The notes below the pieces were generated by a model, which made no database searches, was not told the DNA's origin, and was given only the letters and a program-made list of their open reading frames with translations. Source: CAVYBY01 sp963766935 (GTDB taxonomy: Bacteria > Actinomycetota > UBA4738 > HRBIN12). Taken from it: DNA of 64,000 bases. Shown here piece after piece: positions 44,367 through 52,970 of this stretch; within the stretch, counting starts at the first letter, position 1; each line of letters opens with the position of its first letter. The position numbers and the translations under genes are program-made. The stretch covers positions 310,001 to 374,000 of the forward strand of contig CAVYBY010000008.1 in the NCBI GenBank assembly GCA_963766935.1, given 5' to 3'.

Positions 44367-45148
44367 GCCGGGAGGAACCTCCGGCGAAGCAGCACCAGGA
44401 CGACGAGGCAGATCGCGGCGAGCAGGAGCGCGACGACGGTCGCCCCTCGCGGATCGGTCTGCGAGATCTGGAACACGGCGAGCGGCAGCGTCTGGGTGCG
44501 TCCGCGCAGGTTCCCGGCGAACATCAGCGTCGCCCCGAACTCGCCGAGGGCGCGCGCCCAGGCGAGCGCCGCGCCCGCCGCGATCGAGGGGGCGAGCAGC
44601 GGGATCGTGAGGCGCCGCAAGACATACCCGCGGGAGGCGCCGCTCGCCGCCGCCGCGTCCTCCAGCCGGGGGTCGAGGGCCCGGATTCCCGATTCGACGG
44701 CAAGCACCACCAGCGGGAACGAGACGAACGCCGCCGCGAGCACCGCCGCCCACGTCGTAAACGTGAGTTGCAGCCCGAACGCGCGATACAGCCACGACCC
44801 CAGCACTCCGCGCCGGCCGAAGGTGGAGATGAGCGCGATCCCTCCGACGACGGGCGGCAGCACGAGCGGCAGGACGACCGCCGCCCGAAGCATCGTCCTG
44901 CCCGGGAACTCGGCTCGCGCCAGGACCCATGCGAGCGGCACGCCGAGGACGAGCGCGAGCGCCGAGGCCCCCGTCGAGACGACCAGCGACAGGCGGAGCG
45001 CGTCCAGGGTCACGCCGGACCGAAGCAGATCGCCGGCACGAGTCCACGGCGCACGGGCGACGAGCCCGACGACGGGCAGGACGACGAGCACCGCCCCGAG
45101 CGCGGCGGGGACGAGGAGCGCGGCGGGGGGGCGGCGCGCCGGGTTCAT
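44363..45148 (-). CDS. modB: Molybdate ABC transporter permease
   Basis: The 261-residue protein has six membrane helices and the EAA loop EDAAAASGASRGYVLRRLTIPLLAPSI that contacts the ATPase. LARALGEFGATLMFAGN is the molybdate/tungstate permease signature. Its stop overlaps the modC start by four bases; it follows modA after three bases. Confidence 0.93.
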   Translation of the reverse strand: MNPARRPPAALLVPAALGAVLVVLPVVGLVARAPWTRAGDLLRSGVTLDALRLSLVVSTGASALALVLGVPLAWVLARAEFPGRTMLRAAVVLPLVLPPVVGGIALISTFGRRGVLGSWLYRAFGLQLTFTTWAAVLAAAFVSFPLVVLAVESGIRALDPRLEDAAAASGASRGYVLRRLTIPLLAPSIAAGAALAWARALGEFGATLMFAGNLRGRTQTLPLAVFQISQTDPRGATVVALLLAAICLVVLVLLRRRFLPA

Positions 45149-45151
45149 GGG

Positions 45152-45937
45152 TCAGGCCGGAGGCGGGAGGAATCCGAACGACTCGAGCACGTCTTGACCG
45201 GCGCTGCTCAGGACGAAGGCCACGAAGTCGGTCGCTGCCACCTCGTTGGGGCCGCCTTCGATGACGCCGATCGGATATGTGGCGACGACGTTCGTTCGCG
45301 TAGGGATCGCCACCTCGTGGACGTCGGATTTGACGTCTGCCGTGACGTCGGTCTGATACACGATCCCCGCGTCGGCGTCGCCCTGCACGACGCTCTGCAC
45401 GACCCCCTTCACGTCTTGGGCGTTGGACACGAGGTTGCGGAGCGCGGCCTTGCCGACACCGGCCTTGCGGAGCGCATCCCGCGCGTAGTCGCCGGCCGGC
45501 ACGCCCTCGGAGGCCAGGACGAGCTGGACTCCGGGCTTCGCCAGATCCGCGATCGAGCCGATGCCCGCGGGGTTGTCCGCCGGCGTGATGATCGTGAGCC
45601 GGTTTTGGGCGAAGTTGCCGCCGTAGGAGATCCCGGGTCCGTTCTTCTCCACGTCGTCCATCCACGTCGTGCTGGCCGAGGCGAAGACGCTGACCGGAGC
45701 GCCGCCGTCGATCTGCTGTGCGAGCCCGTCCGAGGGTCCGAAGCTGAAGGTGATCGTGACATTCGGGTGCTTCTGGTTGTACTGCACGGCGATGGCCGGG
45801 AACGCCTCGGTGAGGGAGGCGGCGGCGAGGACCGTGATCTCCGTCCGCGACTGCTCCGAGGGGCCGGTGACGCCCTTCGAGGTGCAGGCGGCGGCGGCGA
45901 AGAGGATCAGCAGGACGGGAACGAGCCGGCGCGGCAT
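45152..45937 (-). CDS. modA: Molybdate-binding lipoprotein
   Basis: The 261-residue protein has a lipobox (LFAAAAC, Cys18) and the ModA fold: TVLAAASLTEAFPAIAVQYNQ, TFSFGPSDGLAQQIDGGAPVSVFASAS, NRLTIITPADNP, QGDADAGIVYQTDV. The residues in AAASL and SFGPS line the oxyanion pocket in the family. ATG 45937 has GGAGG seven bases upstream. An unfolded leader of 100 bases separates it from the regulator gene, and I see no known riboswitch in it. Confidence 0.92.
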   Translation of the reverse strand: MPRRLVPVLLILFAAAACTSKGVTGPSEQSRTEITVLAAASLTEAFPAIAVQYNQKHPNVTITFSFGPSDGLAQQIDGGAPVSVFASASTTWMDDVEKNGPGISYGGNFAQNRLTIITPADNPAGIGSIADLAKPGVQLVLASEGVPAGDYARDALRKAGVGKAALRNLVSNAQDVKGVVQSVVQGDADAGIVYQTDVTADVKSDVHEVAIPTRTNVVATYPIGVIEGGPNEVAATDFVAFVLSSAGQDVLESFGFLPPPA

Positions 45938-46037
45938 CCGAACCTCCGGGATCGTGAGGGGCCCCACCCTAGCAGTGTTTCGCCCTCATCTACCAGAAAA
46001 ACAGGTGGGTACGAGCCCTGAAAGCTGGATCCGACCC

Positions 46038-46429
46038 TCAGGCTTCGGGCAGGTTCACCATCACGCTCGTGGCTTTCACCGTCGCGACGACCTGCATCCC
46101 GGGCTTGAGGGCCATCTGGTCGGCTGCCTCTTGGTGATCAGGGCCAGGACGCGGTGCGGACCGGCCTGGACCTCGACGGTCGCGGCAACCCCGTCACGCT
46201 TGACCTCGGTGATCACCCCGGGGAAGCGGTTCCGGGCGCTGCCGGCGGCGATCGGCCGGTCCCCGTGCTGCTCGGCGAGCAGGCGGGCCACCTCGGGGGC
46301 GGGGACGAGACGCTGGCCGCCCTGCGTGCGATCGACGCGCAGCTTGCCGTCGCGCTCCCACCGGCGGAGCGTCTCGACCGTGATGCCGAGGATCTCCGCG
46401 GCCTGCCCGATCCGGTACGTGTCCGCCAC
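46038..46429 (-). CDS. Molybdate-responsive regulator: HTH plus TOBE, frameshifted
   Basis: From GTG 46429 the protein reads ADTYRIGQAAEILGITVETLRRWERDGKL, an excisionase/MerR-type helix-turn-helix, then TQGGQRLVPAPEVARLLAEQ and the start of a TOBE (molybdate-binding) domain, AGPHRVLALITK. There the frame is lost near 46130; one missing base restores EAADQMALKPGMQVVATVKATSVMVNLPEA to a stop at 46038. The corrected 130-residue protein is a HTH-TOBE regulator, as commonly found upstream of modABC. Sequencing error is likely. Confidence 0.75.
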
Positions 46430-46505
46430 GGCGCGAGCATAGAGGCTCGGCCCGGAACCGGATCCCACCGGCGACTCGCCCGGACAGCGGGATCGGGCCG
46501 CAGCC

Positions 46506-47480
46506 CTAGACGGCAAAGCGGACGTGCAGGATGTCGCCTTCGGCCACGACGTAGTCCTTGCCCTCGACGCGGATCTTGCCGGCGGTCTTCGCCGCGTCCA
46601 TCGAGCCGGCAGCGACCAGCTCGTCGTAGCCGATGACCTCCGCGCGGATGAAGCCGCGTTCGAGATCGGTGTGGATGACCCCGGCGGCTTCGGGCGCCTT
46701 GGCGCCGCGCCGCACCTCCCACGCGCGCGTCTCGTCCTCGCCCGTCGTGAGAAACGTGATCAGGTCGAGCGCGCGGTAGCACGCGCCGATCACCGTCTCG
46801 AGACCCGGCTCCTCGACGCCGAACTCCTCGAGCAGCGCGCGAGCCTCGTCGGGATCCATCTCCGCGGTCTCGGCTTCGATCGACGCGTAGACGCCGACCG
46901 CATCTTCCAGGTCGGGCGGCACGGTGGTTCCCTCCTCGAGGTTCGCCACCACGATCTCGGGCTTGAGCGTCAGCGGCGCGATGCCCCGCAGCTGCGCCAC
47001 GTCGGCCTCGGACAGCTTCACCTCGCGCAGCGGCCGCTCCGCGTCCAGCGCCTCCTTGGCGCGGCTGAGCGCCTCGACCTCCTCGCCGGGCTTGCCCTTG
47101 GCCCGCTTCTCGGCCTTCGTCAGCGCGCTCTCGACGACCCCCAGATCGGCCAGCAGCAGCTCGGCGCGGACGTTCGCGAGATCCGCGGCCGGCGTTGGAT
47201 CGACCCCGAAGCAGCGAACCACCACGGCGAGCGCCTCGGCCTCTCGGAGCTTGGCGAGGCCCTGGGCGCTGGACACTCCCCCCGGGACGTCCACGAACCG
47301 GACCTGGGCGGCGACGGTCTTTCGGGACCGTTCCATCTCGGTCAGCACACCCAGCCGCGGGTCGGGCACCGCCACGACCGCCAGGTTCGCTTGGCCCCCA
47401 TGGGATCCGGCTCGGGTGAGCGCCGTGAACAGGGTCGATGTCCCGCTGAACGGCACGCCGACGAGCCCGATGTCCTTCAC
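46506..47480 (-). CDS. ychF: YchF/Obg-like (DUF933) GTPase-family protein
   Basis: The 324-residue protein has the YchF/OLA1 layout: P-loop, DVPGG (G3, DxxG), a coiled helical region (ALTKAEKRAKGKPGEEVEALSRAKEAL), VVANLEEG as the modified base-recognition motif, and a C-terminal TGS-like DUF933 domain (FLTTGEDETRAWEV, AGVIHTDLERGFIRAEVIGYDEL, EGDILHVRF). The P-loop reads GVPFSGTST with Thr14 where Lys is needed for nucleotide phosphates. It may therefore bind nucleotides poorly. GTG 47480 as start; shorter than E. coli YchF by about 40 residues. Confidence 0.85.
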   Translation of the reverse strand: MKDIGLVGVPFSGTSTLFTALTRAGSHGGQANLAVVAVPDPRLGVLTEMERSRKTVAAQVRFVDVPGGVSSAQGLAKLREAEALAVVVRCFGVDPTPAADLANVRAELLLADLGVVESALTKAEKRAKGKPGEEVEALSRAKEALDAERPLREVKLSEADVAQLRGIAPLTLKPEIVVANLEEGTTVPPDLEDAVGVYASIEAETAEMDPDEARALLEEFGVEEPGLETVIGACYRALDLITFLTTGEDETRAWEVRRGAKAPEAAGVIHTDLERGFIRAEVIGYDELVAAGSMDAAKTAGKIRVEGKDYVVAEGDILHVRFAV

Positions 47481-47634
47481 GTGAATGGCGAGCCTAGCAG
47501 TGCGTTTGCCCGCGCCTCGGTCGAAGGTCTCCCCGGAGGTCGATGCGGGGCTCTTCCGCCGAACGGCCGGATGATTCCGCCCTTCGGCGCATGCGCCGGG
47601 AGGACCCTCGATGCCGATATGGGCGACGAGACCT

Positions 47635-47782
47635 GGCGGGGCCGGGGCGCCGCCAGACCCGCCCCGGCCCGCCGGTCTTGTTGTTGGGTCGGCTCGCCTC
47701 CCGTCCTCGAGCCGGGAGGAGATGTGCGCCGAGAGGCGCATCGCGCGAGCGGGTGGGGGATCCGACGGCCCCACCCGCTCGC
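47635..47782. other. Gene-free stretch with three or four strong hairpins
   Basis: Between ychF and sodN, 358 bases (47481-47838) hold no gene I can support. From 47635 they contain a GC-rich stem around GGGCCGGGGCG/CGCCCCGGCCC, CCTCCCG/CGGGAGG (about 47697-47720), TGCGCC/GGCGCA (about 47724-47741) and a perfect 14-bp stem (47745-47758 with 47769-47782) followed by CACTTTCA. This could be a structured RNA transcribed on the plus strand with the last stem as terminator. No known RNA family was recognised. Confidence 0.35.
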
Positions 47783-47838
47783 CACTTTCATGAGGGGGCC
47801 TCGTGAGCGCCGGCGGCGCTGATGGGGGCAGAACGAAC

Positions 47839-47869
47839 GACGGAGGCCGGGTCTGGCCCGGCCTCCGTC
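47839..47869 (-). terminator. Terminator of the nickel superoxide dismutase gene
   Basis: A perfect 13-bp stem (GACGGAGGCCGGG with CCCGGCCTCCGTC, loop of five) lies 30 bases past the sodN stop, followed on the minus strand by GTTCGTTCT. On the plus strand it is followed by GATTCTTTA, so it could also act from that side. Confidence 0.75.
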
Positions 47870-47898
47870 GATTCTTTACGCCTTCGCGGATGCGGACG

Positions 47899-48315
47899 CT
47901 ACGCCTTGGTCTCCCAGAAGATCTTGCCGATCTCGTCGATCTGGTCCAGGAGCGACTGGCCCTGCGCCGGATCCTGCGACTTCTTCGCGGCTCCGGCGGC
48001 CTTGGTGGCTTTCCAGAAGAGATCGTGCAGCTGCGGGTACTTCTCGAGGTGCTCCGGCTTGAAGTAGTCGGTCCACAGCACCCACAGGTGGTCCTTCACC
48101 ATGTCGGCCCGCTGCTCTTTGATGTCGAGACAGCGAGTCCGGTAGTCCTCGACGGTCTCGCCGTCGGTCTTGAACTTCTCGGCGTCCTGGTAGCGCTGCT
48201 GGACCGCTTTGACCGACTCGGCTTCGATGCGTGCCTGGGCCGGGTCGTAGACGCCGCAGGGAAGATCGCAGTGCGCGTGGACGACGCGACGCGGCTTCAT
48301 GAATGCTGGATGCAT
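47899..48315 (-). CDS. sodN: Nickel superoxide dismutase
   Basis: The 138-residue protein converts superoxide to peroxide and oxygen. After a 14-residue leader (MHPAFMKPRRVVHA) comes the nickel-hook HCDLPCGVYDP, with His15 becoming residue 1 after cleavage and Cys16/Cys20 as the nickel ligands. The rest is the four-helix Ni-SOD body (KEQRADMVKDHLWVLWTDYFKPEHLEKYPQLH). ATG 48315 has AGGAGG eight bases upstream. The divergent gene encodes the protease that removes the leader. Confidence 0.96.
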   Translation of the reverse strand: MHPAFMKPRRVVHAHCDLPCGVYDPAQARIEAESVKAVQQRYQDAEKFKTDGETVEDYRTRCLDIKEQRADMVKDHLWVLWTDYFKPEHLEKYPQLHDLFWKATKAAGAAKKSQDPAQGQSLLDQIDEIGKIFWETKA

Positions 48316-48385
48316 GGAACGGCCTCCTTCCGAGGAACCCTCGTCTGAACCGTACCACCGGGGTCGGAATCGAAAGCGTCCGGCG

Positions 48386-48808
48386 ATGCTCGGCGCGGCG
48401 GCGGCGACCGTCGCAATCGCCGCGGCGTTCGTCCGCACGCGACCACAGCGCGTGGTCGTCGCGGGATCGAGCATGGAGCCGACCCTCGAGGCGGGCGAGT
48501 GGGCGATCGCCGTCGCCCCGCGCAGGCTCCGGCGCGGCGCCGTGGTGGTCGTCGAGCACCAGGAGCGCCCCGGCTTCGAGATGGTGAAACGCATCATGGC
48601 CGGTCCCGGCGATCGGATCGGCGACCGGCTCCTGGAGTCCGGCGAGTGGTGGGTCGAGGGGGATCGCCCCGACGCCTCGACCGACAGCCGGACGTTCGGT
48701 CCGGTCCCTGCCTCCGCGGTCACGGCCCGTCTCGTGGCGGTCTACGGGCCGGGCATGCCGCACCTGCTCCGCCGCCGATCGGATGTTCCCGCGCCGCCTA
48801 CGATGTAA
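48386..48808 (+). CDS. sodX: Nickel-type superoxide dismutase maturation protease
   Basis: The roughly 140-residue S26-family peptidase has one N-terminal helix, the catalytic serine in VVVAGSSMEPTLEAGEW (Ser29) and the catalytic lysine in EMVKRIMAGPGD (Lys68). It is divergent from sodN, the standard arrangement for SodX, which exposes the nickel-binding N-terminal histidine. The start is uncertain: ATG 48386 leaves a 70-base shared promoter region, while upstream in-frame ATGs (48299, 48314) would overlap sodN. Confidence 0.9.
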   Translation: MLGAAAATVAIAAAFVRTRPQRVVVAGSSMEPTLEAGEWAIAVAPRRLRRGAVVVVEHQERPGFEMVKRIMAGPGDRIGDRLLESGEWWVEGDRPDASTDSRTFGPVPASAVTARLVAVYGPGMPHLLRRRSDVPAPPTM

Positions 48809-48811
48809 CCC

Positions 48812-49653
48812 GTGGATCGTGCTTCCCCCCATGGTTTGCCGCTCCCGCCGCCCTCCCACATCCCTCCGAGGCCGGATCTGGGACCGCCCGCCGTCGCCCC
48901 GCCTCGGCCGGGCTTCCTTCGTCGCCGTTGGGTCGGGACCGATCGCGGCGCTCCTGGCCCTGTTGCTCGCCTTCGGCGGCACGCTGGCGGTGTATCTGGG
49001 CTCGGCCGGGCCGCCCGGCGACCCCTCCGACTACACGTTCCTCGAGGCCGACGGAACCAACGGCCCGACCCGATGGAACCCGTGCGAGCCCATCCGCTAC
49101 GTCGTCAACGCGAGCGAGGCGCCCCCGGGCTCGCTGGACGACCTGGGAGACGCCCTCGGCGAGGTCTCCTCGGCCACCGGCATCGAGTTCCGGTCCCTGG
49201 GCGACGAGCTCCGATCGTCCGACGACCGACCGGGAAGCGGTGCAGATGCGCGCTGGGGTGCCGACGTGGGCCCCCGTCCTCATCGCATGGGTGCGACCCG
49301 AGGAGACCGACGTGTTCGGCGGCGAGACCCGTTCCGTGCTCGGGGCGACCCAGGCGATCGCGGCGCCGGGGACCAGCGTCTTCGTCACGGGCATCGTCGC
49401 GATCAACGTCGGCCTGCCGCAGGTCCCCGGTTTCTCCGATCCCGGCCAGGAAGGACCCACGCTGCTCCACGAGCTCGGCCACCTGGTGGGTCTCGGGCAT
49501 GTTCAGGCTCCGTTCGAACTGATGAATCGCGACGGGGGCGGCGTCGTCGACTACGGGGCCGGCGACCTGGCGGGGCTCCGCCGGCTCGGGCGTTCGGCGG
49601 GATGCCTCGCGACCCCGGACGCGGCCGACTTCGCCGGCCGGCCGATGTTCTGA
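48812..49653 (+). CDS. Matrixin-like metalloprotease, membrane-anchored, two frameshifts
   Basis: The protein is spread over three frames. From GTG 48812: a Pro-rich head (HGLPLPPPSHIPPRP) to FLRRRWVG. After an apparent extra base near 48938: PIAALLALLLAFGGTLAVYLG (membrane helix), then TRWNPCEPIRYVVNASEAPPGSLDDL. After a second extra base near 49210-49240: REAVQMRAGVPTWAPVLIAWV and the zinc motif HELGHLVGLGH (HExxHxxGxxH), ending GRPMF at 49653. Removing both bases gives about 279 residues with the layout of an actinobacterial matrixin-type peptidase. Two errors in one gene leave room for true decay. Confidence 0.65.
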
Positions 49654-49708
49654 CTCCTGTCCCGGCCGGTTGTCCCGCCGGGGCATCCGCCGTAGCATCG
49701 GGGTCCTC

Positions 49709-49777
49709 ATGATCTGCACCCGCGAGCTCGGAACCGTTGCGGCGATGATCCCCAGCCGCATCTGCTGTCCCGCCTGA
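49709..49777 (+). CDS. Short cysteine-containing leader peptide (uORF), 22 aa
   Basis: ATG 49709 to TGA 49777 encodes MICTRELGTVAAMIPSRICC followed by Pro-Ala. It ends in two adjacent cysteine codons (TGC TGT) and has a third near the start. It lies 75 bases upstream of tusA in the same direction. In mycobacteria, uORFs with runs of Cys codons attenuate sulfur-metabolism genes according to cysteinyl-tRNA supply. The ribosome-binding site is weak, and translation is not shown. Confidence 0.5.
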   Translation: MICTRELGTVAAMIPSRICCPA

Positions 49778-49851
49778 GGGCGAGGACCGGGCACTCGCGC
49801 GCTCCCGCAAGCCCGAACCGCTCTTCCATCTTGCTCATGGAGGTTTTCCGC

Positions 49852-50103
49852 ATGGACACGACAACCGACGCCGCCGTCACCACCGTCACCACCGTCGACG
49901 CCAGAGGCAAGGCTTGCCCCGGGCCGCTCGTCTCGCTCGCCAAGGCTTTGAAGGGTGCCGCGCCCGGAGCCCGCTTCGAGCTGGTCGCAACGGACCCCGG
50001 CTCCCGCACCGATGTGCCGGCCTGGGCGGAGCTGACCGGTCACGAGCTGCTCGAGTCCACCGAGTTGGGCGGCGAGTACCGCTACCTGATCAGGACGAGG
50101 TGA
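49852..50103 (+). CDS. tusA: TusA-family sulfur carrier
   Basis: The 83-residue protein has the TusA motif: VDARGKACPGPLVSLAKALKG with active Cys22, and ELVATDPGSRTDVPAWAELTGHELL. Members carry persulfide sulfur to tRNA modification, cofactor synthesis or dissimilatory pathways. ATG 49852 has GGAGG nine bases upstream. It precedes a DsrE-like gene after seven bases, forming a two-gene sulfur-relay unit. Confidence 0.92.
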   Translation: MDTTTDAAVTTVTTVDARGKACPGPLVSLAKALKGAAPGARFELVATDPGSRTDVPAWAELTGHELLESTELGGEYRYLIRTR

Positions 50104-50110
50104 GGCGCGC

Positions 50111-50713
50111 ATGGGAGCCACCGACACCGACCTCGGGACCATCCTCGACGCCGCGACCTCAGCGCCGGCGTCGGATCTCTCGGATCTGATTGCCCGCGTC
50201 GAGGCGCTCGAAGACGCCGATCGAGCGCGACTCGAACGCAAGAACAAGCTGTCGATCATCGCGTGGGGCGGCGACCTCGATCGCATTTGGCCGACGCTGA
50301 TCCTGTCCAGCACCGCGGCGGCGAGCGGCATGGAGGCGAGCATCTTCTTCACGTTCTGGGGTCTGTTCGCAATCGTGAAGCCCGGGGTGCGCATCACCGG
50401 CGAGAACTGGATGCAGAAGATGATGTCGGTGATGAACCCGGGCTCGGCGCACAAGGCCAAGCTCAGCCGCTATCACTTCGCCGGCGCCGGTCCCGCGATG
50501 TTCAAGCACCTCGCCGACGGGCACCAGGTGCCGCGGCCGTCCGAGCTGCTGGAGCTGGCCGTCGAGACCGACGTTCGCCTGCTGCCGTGCCAGATGACGA
50601 TGGACCTGCTCGGTCTTCGTCAGGAGGACCTGATCGACGGGTTGGAGCAGCCGGTGGGCGCCGCGACCGCGCTCCGCGAGATGCGCGAAGCCGCGATCCA
50701 GCTCTTCATCTAG
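50111..50713 (+). CDS. DsrE/DsrF-like sulfur-relay protein
   Basis: The 200-residue protein has an N-terminal helix (DLIARVEALEDADRARLERK) and the DsrE2 fold: SIIAWGGDLDRIWPTLILSSTAAASGMEASIFFTFWGL, LLPCQMTMDLLGLRQEDL with the conserved cysteine in LPCQM. DsrE-like proteins accept sulfur from TusA. No sulfite reductase genes are present. It overlaps the convergent antiporter gene by four bases. Confidence 0.88.
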   Translation: MGATDTDLGTILDAATSAPASDLSDLIARVEALEDADRARLERKNKLSIIAWGGDLDRIWPTLILSSTAAASGMEASIFFTFWGLFAIVKPGVRITGENWMQKMMSVMNPGSAHKAKLSRYHFAGAGPAMFKHLADGHQVPRPSELLELAVETDVRLLPCQMTMDLLGLRQEDLIDGLEQPVGAATALREMREAAIQLFI

Positions 50714-51879
50714 CCCAGTTCCGTCCCCGGTTCGTTGAAACGATGCGCCACGAGCACGTCGGTCGACGAATGGGCCACGATCGAGACGGTGATCGTCGCG
50801 GCCACGATCTCGAACAGCCGGAACCCGTTGGGGATCCCTCTTTCGAACAGGAAGAGGCCGTAGACGACCGACGCGAATCCCTTCGGTCCGAACCAGGCCG
50901 CGGCCAGCCACTCGCGGCGCGAGATCTCCGCTCCCAGCAGCGCGAGGCCGATGGCGACCGGCCGTGCCACGACGAGTGCCAGCACCACGAACAGATACGC
51001 GGCGACGCCCAGATGGCCGAACGTCGAGAGCGGAAGCGCGATCCCGAAGATCATGAGCGCGGCGAGCTTGAACAGCTCCGTCACGAGCTCGCCGAACCGG
51101 TGAAATGACTCTCGTGCTTCGGGGCCGGCCGAGGCGACCGTGATGCCCGCCGCGAACGCGGCCAGGAACTCGTTGGCCTGCGTCAGCGAGGCGATGCTGA
51201 GGACCAGCAGGCCGATCGCGAACGCGTTCAGCGGCTCGTACGCCGCGGTATGCGACAGACGCGAGGCACGCTCGATAAACGTTGCCAGCCAGGGCACCAC
51301 GATGCCGAGCGCGACTCCTCCCAAAAGCTCCAGGACGATGCGCGTCCCGTCGACGTGCTCGCGGCTGACGACGTCCAGCAAGACGATGACGATCGGAAGG
51401 GCGAGCCCGTCGTTCAGACCGCTCTCGACGTTCAGCAGCTTGCGCAGGCGGGCCGGAACGTCCTCCCGGCCGACGATCGCGGCCGCGAAGACCGGGTCGG
51501 TCGGGCTCAGCACGGCGCCGATGAGGAACGCCTCGCTCCACGAGAGCGAGAGCAGAAGCCGGCCGAGAACCGCCGTCAGCAGCAGGGTGACCGGCATCCC
51601 GAGCAGGATGGCGCGGCCGGGGAGGTGCCAGGCCCGGCGGAGGTCGCTCGCTCCGACGCGCATCCCGTCGGTGAACAGCACGGTGAACAGCGCAAGCTCC
51701 GCGAGCATGCGAACCAGCGGATCCCTCGGGCCGACCGAGACGATTCCCAGCGCGCCGTCGCCGACCGCGAACCCGACGACCAGGAACAGCACGGCCGTCG
51801 AGAGCACGGTGCGGTGCGCGACCCCGGAGATGAGCACGCCCGCGAACAGGGTCAGCGCGAAAACCAACACCCCGGCCAC
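50710..51879 (-). CDS. Cation:proton antiporter (CPA1/NhaP-like)
   Basis: The 389-residue protein has about 12 membrane helices. The ion-binding segment reads IGAVLSPTDPVFAAAIV and NVESGLNDGLALPIVIVLL, with the ND pair of electroneutral Na+/H+ exchangers of the CPA1 group. AAWFGPKGFASVVYGLFLF is the late-helix signature. There is no cytoplasmic C-terminal domain. GTG 51879 as start. Confidence 0.88.
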   Translation of the reverse strand: MAGVLVFALTLFAGVLISGVAHRTVLSTAVLFLVVGFAVGDGALGIVSVGPRDPLVRMLAELALFTVLFTDGMRVGASDLRRAWHLPGRAILLGMPVTLLLTAVLGRLLLSLSWSEAFLIGAVLSPTDPVFAAAIVGREDVPARLRKLLNVESGLNDGLALPIVIVLLDVVSREHVDGTRIVLELLGGVALGIVVPWLATFIERASRLSHTAAYEPLNAFAIGLLVLSIASLTQANEFLAAFAAGITVASAGPEARESFHRFGELVTELFKLAALMIFGIALPLSTFGHLGVAAYLFVVLALVVARPVAIGLALLGAEISRREWLAAAWFGPKGFASVVYGLFLFERGIPNGFRLFEIVAATITVSIVAHSSTDVLVAHRFNEPGTELG

Positions 51880-51914
51880 GGGCTCACACTACCGAGCGGG
51901 GGCCCCGCCGAAGG

Positions 51915-52661
51915 TCATTCCCGCGGCGTTTCGCCCCGGCTGGCGAGGATGTTGAGCCGGACGTAGTCGATGACGGACCCGGGCAGGTGACGGACCACCG
52001 CCTGGACGAGGGCCCGGCGGCTGGGCTCCGACAGCCTCTCGACGACGCCGGAAAGGCAGATGGTCTCGAGATAGGCGGGCAGATTCTCCGGAGGAACCGG
52101 GGTCGGCGCCGGCTGGAGCCACGTCCGGACGTCGGTGAACCCCGCTGCTTTGAGACGCCGTGTGGTCGCTTCGGGGCTCGCGAAATGCTTCCACCCGGGG
52201 CTCGCGACGCCCAGCTCGATGAGTGTCCGCTCGATCGAGGCGATGTTGCCTTCGCCGCCGCATTGGGCCGCGAGCCGGCCTCCCGGCCGAAGCACCGCGG
52301 CAAGGTTCCGGAACAGGGCGCTGTGGTCGGCGATCCAGTGGAAGGTGGCGGTGGACAGGATCGCGTCGACCGGTTCGTCGATCGGGAGCGGGGACGAGAG
52401 GTCCGCTTCGATGTACTCGACGCGATCGTCTCCCAACCGCGCGCGAGCGCGTTCCAACATTGAGGGGGAACCGTCCAGCGCGATCACGCGGCCCCGTGGG
52501 AGCCGGTCCAGCAACAATGCGGTCACGCGGCCGGTGCCGCAGCCGGCATCGAGGACGCGCTCGGTTCCCTGCAGGTCGAGGCGGGCGAGAACGTCCTCGC
52601 CCCAGCCCGTCATGGGAATCGGCAGACGATCGTAGGTGGCGGCGTCCCAGTCGCGGGGCAC
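51915..52661 (-). CDS. SAM-dependent methyltransferase, trans-aconitate type
   Basis: The 248-residue class I methyltransferase shows DWDAATYDRLPIPMTGWGEDVLARL, motif I VLDAGCGTGRVTALLLDRLP, ALDGSPSMLERARARLG, and TATFHWIADHSALFRNLAAVLRPGGRLAAQCGGEGN. It resembles the trans-aconitate methyltransferase (Tam) group. Substrate unknown. GTG 52661. Confidence 0.8.
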   Translation of the reverse strand: MPRDWDAATYDRLPIPMTGWGEDVLARLDLQGTERVLDAGCGTGRVTALLLDRLPRGRVIALDGSPSMLERARARLGDDRVEYIEADLSSPLPIDEPVDAILSTATFHWIADHSALFRNLAAVLRPGGRLAAQCGGEGNIASIERTLIELGVASPGWKHFASPEATTRRLKAAGFTDVRTWLQPAPTPVPPENLPAYLETICLSGVVERLSEPSRRALVQAVVRHLPGSVIDYVRLNILASRGETPRE

Positions 52662-52970
52662 GGGTCGAGCCTACTCCCGGGGGGTCGCGGGGGGCTCGAG
52701 CGGCGAAGGGGCGTGGGCTTGACCGGCGCCGCCCCCGGCGCGACGAGGGGGAAAAGTGTCTAGCGCCGAGGACGGCATGCCGGTGGTCCCGTGCCGGACC
52801 GTGGTGGCCGGGCTTGGGGGTCGACGTCCGTTCGCGACGCAAATGTGCATCGCGCGAGGCCGGTGGTCCATACCCACAGAACCGGGTTCTCTTCTCCCGC
52901 GCACGCGGTAGTCAGAATTGCGTACAGAGCTGCTGGGGGAACGGAGGGGGGTATGCCGGGAACCGGCGCG
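52662..52970. other. Gene-free 309-base stretch
   Basis: No reading frame here has a family-like product. A short hairpin (GCGCCG-CCC-CGGCGC, about 52725-52741) lies within it. The region separates the methyltransferase from an MFS gene on the same strand and presumably holds the methyltransferase promoter. I see nothing else in it. Confidence 0.5.

Noticed and set aside
45938..46037. Possible molybdenum-cofactor riboswitch before modA
   Set aside because: I could not find the conserved stems of the Moco RNA in these 100 bases; the HTH-TOBE regulator upstream gives a simpler control.
52671..52904. 77-codon minus-strand frame in the gap before the MFS gene
   Set aside because: No ribosome-binding site, no hydrophobic or domain pattern and biased Pro/Arg composition.
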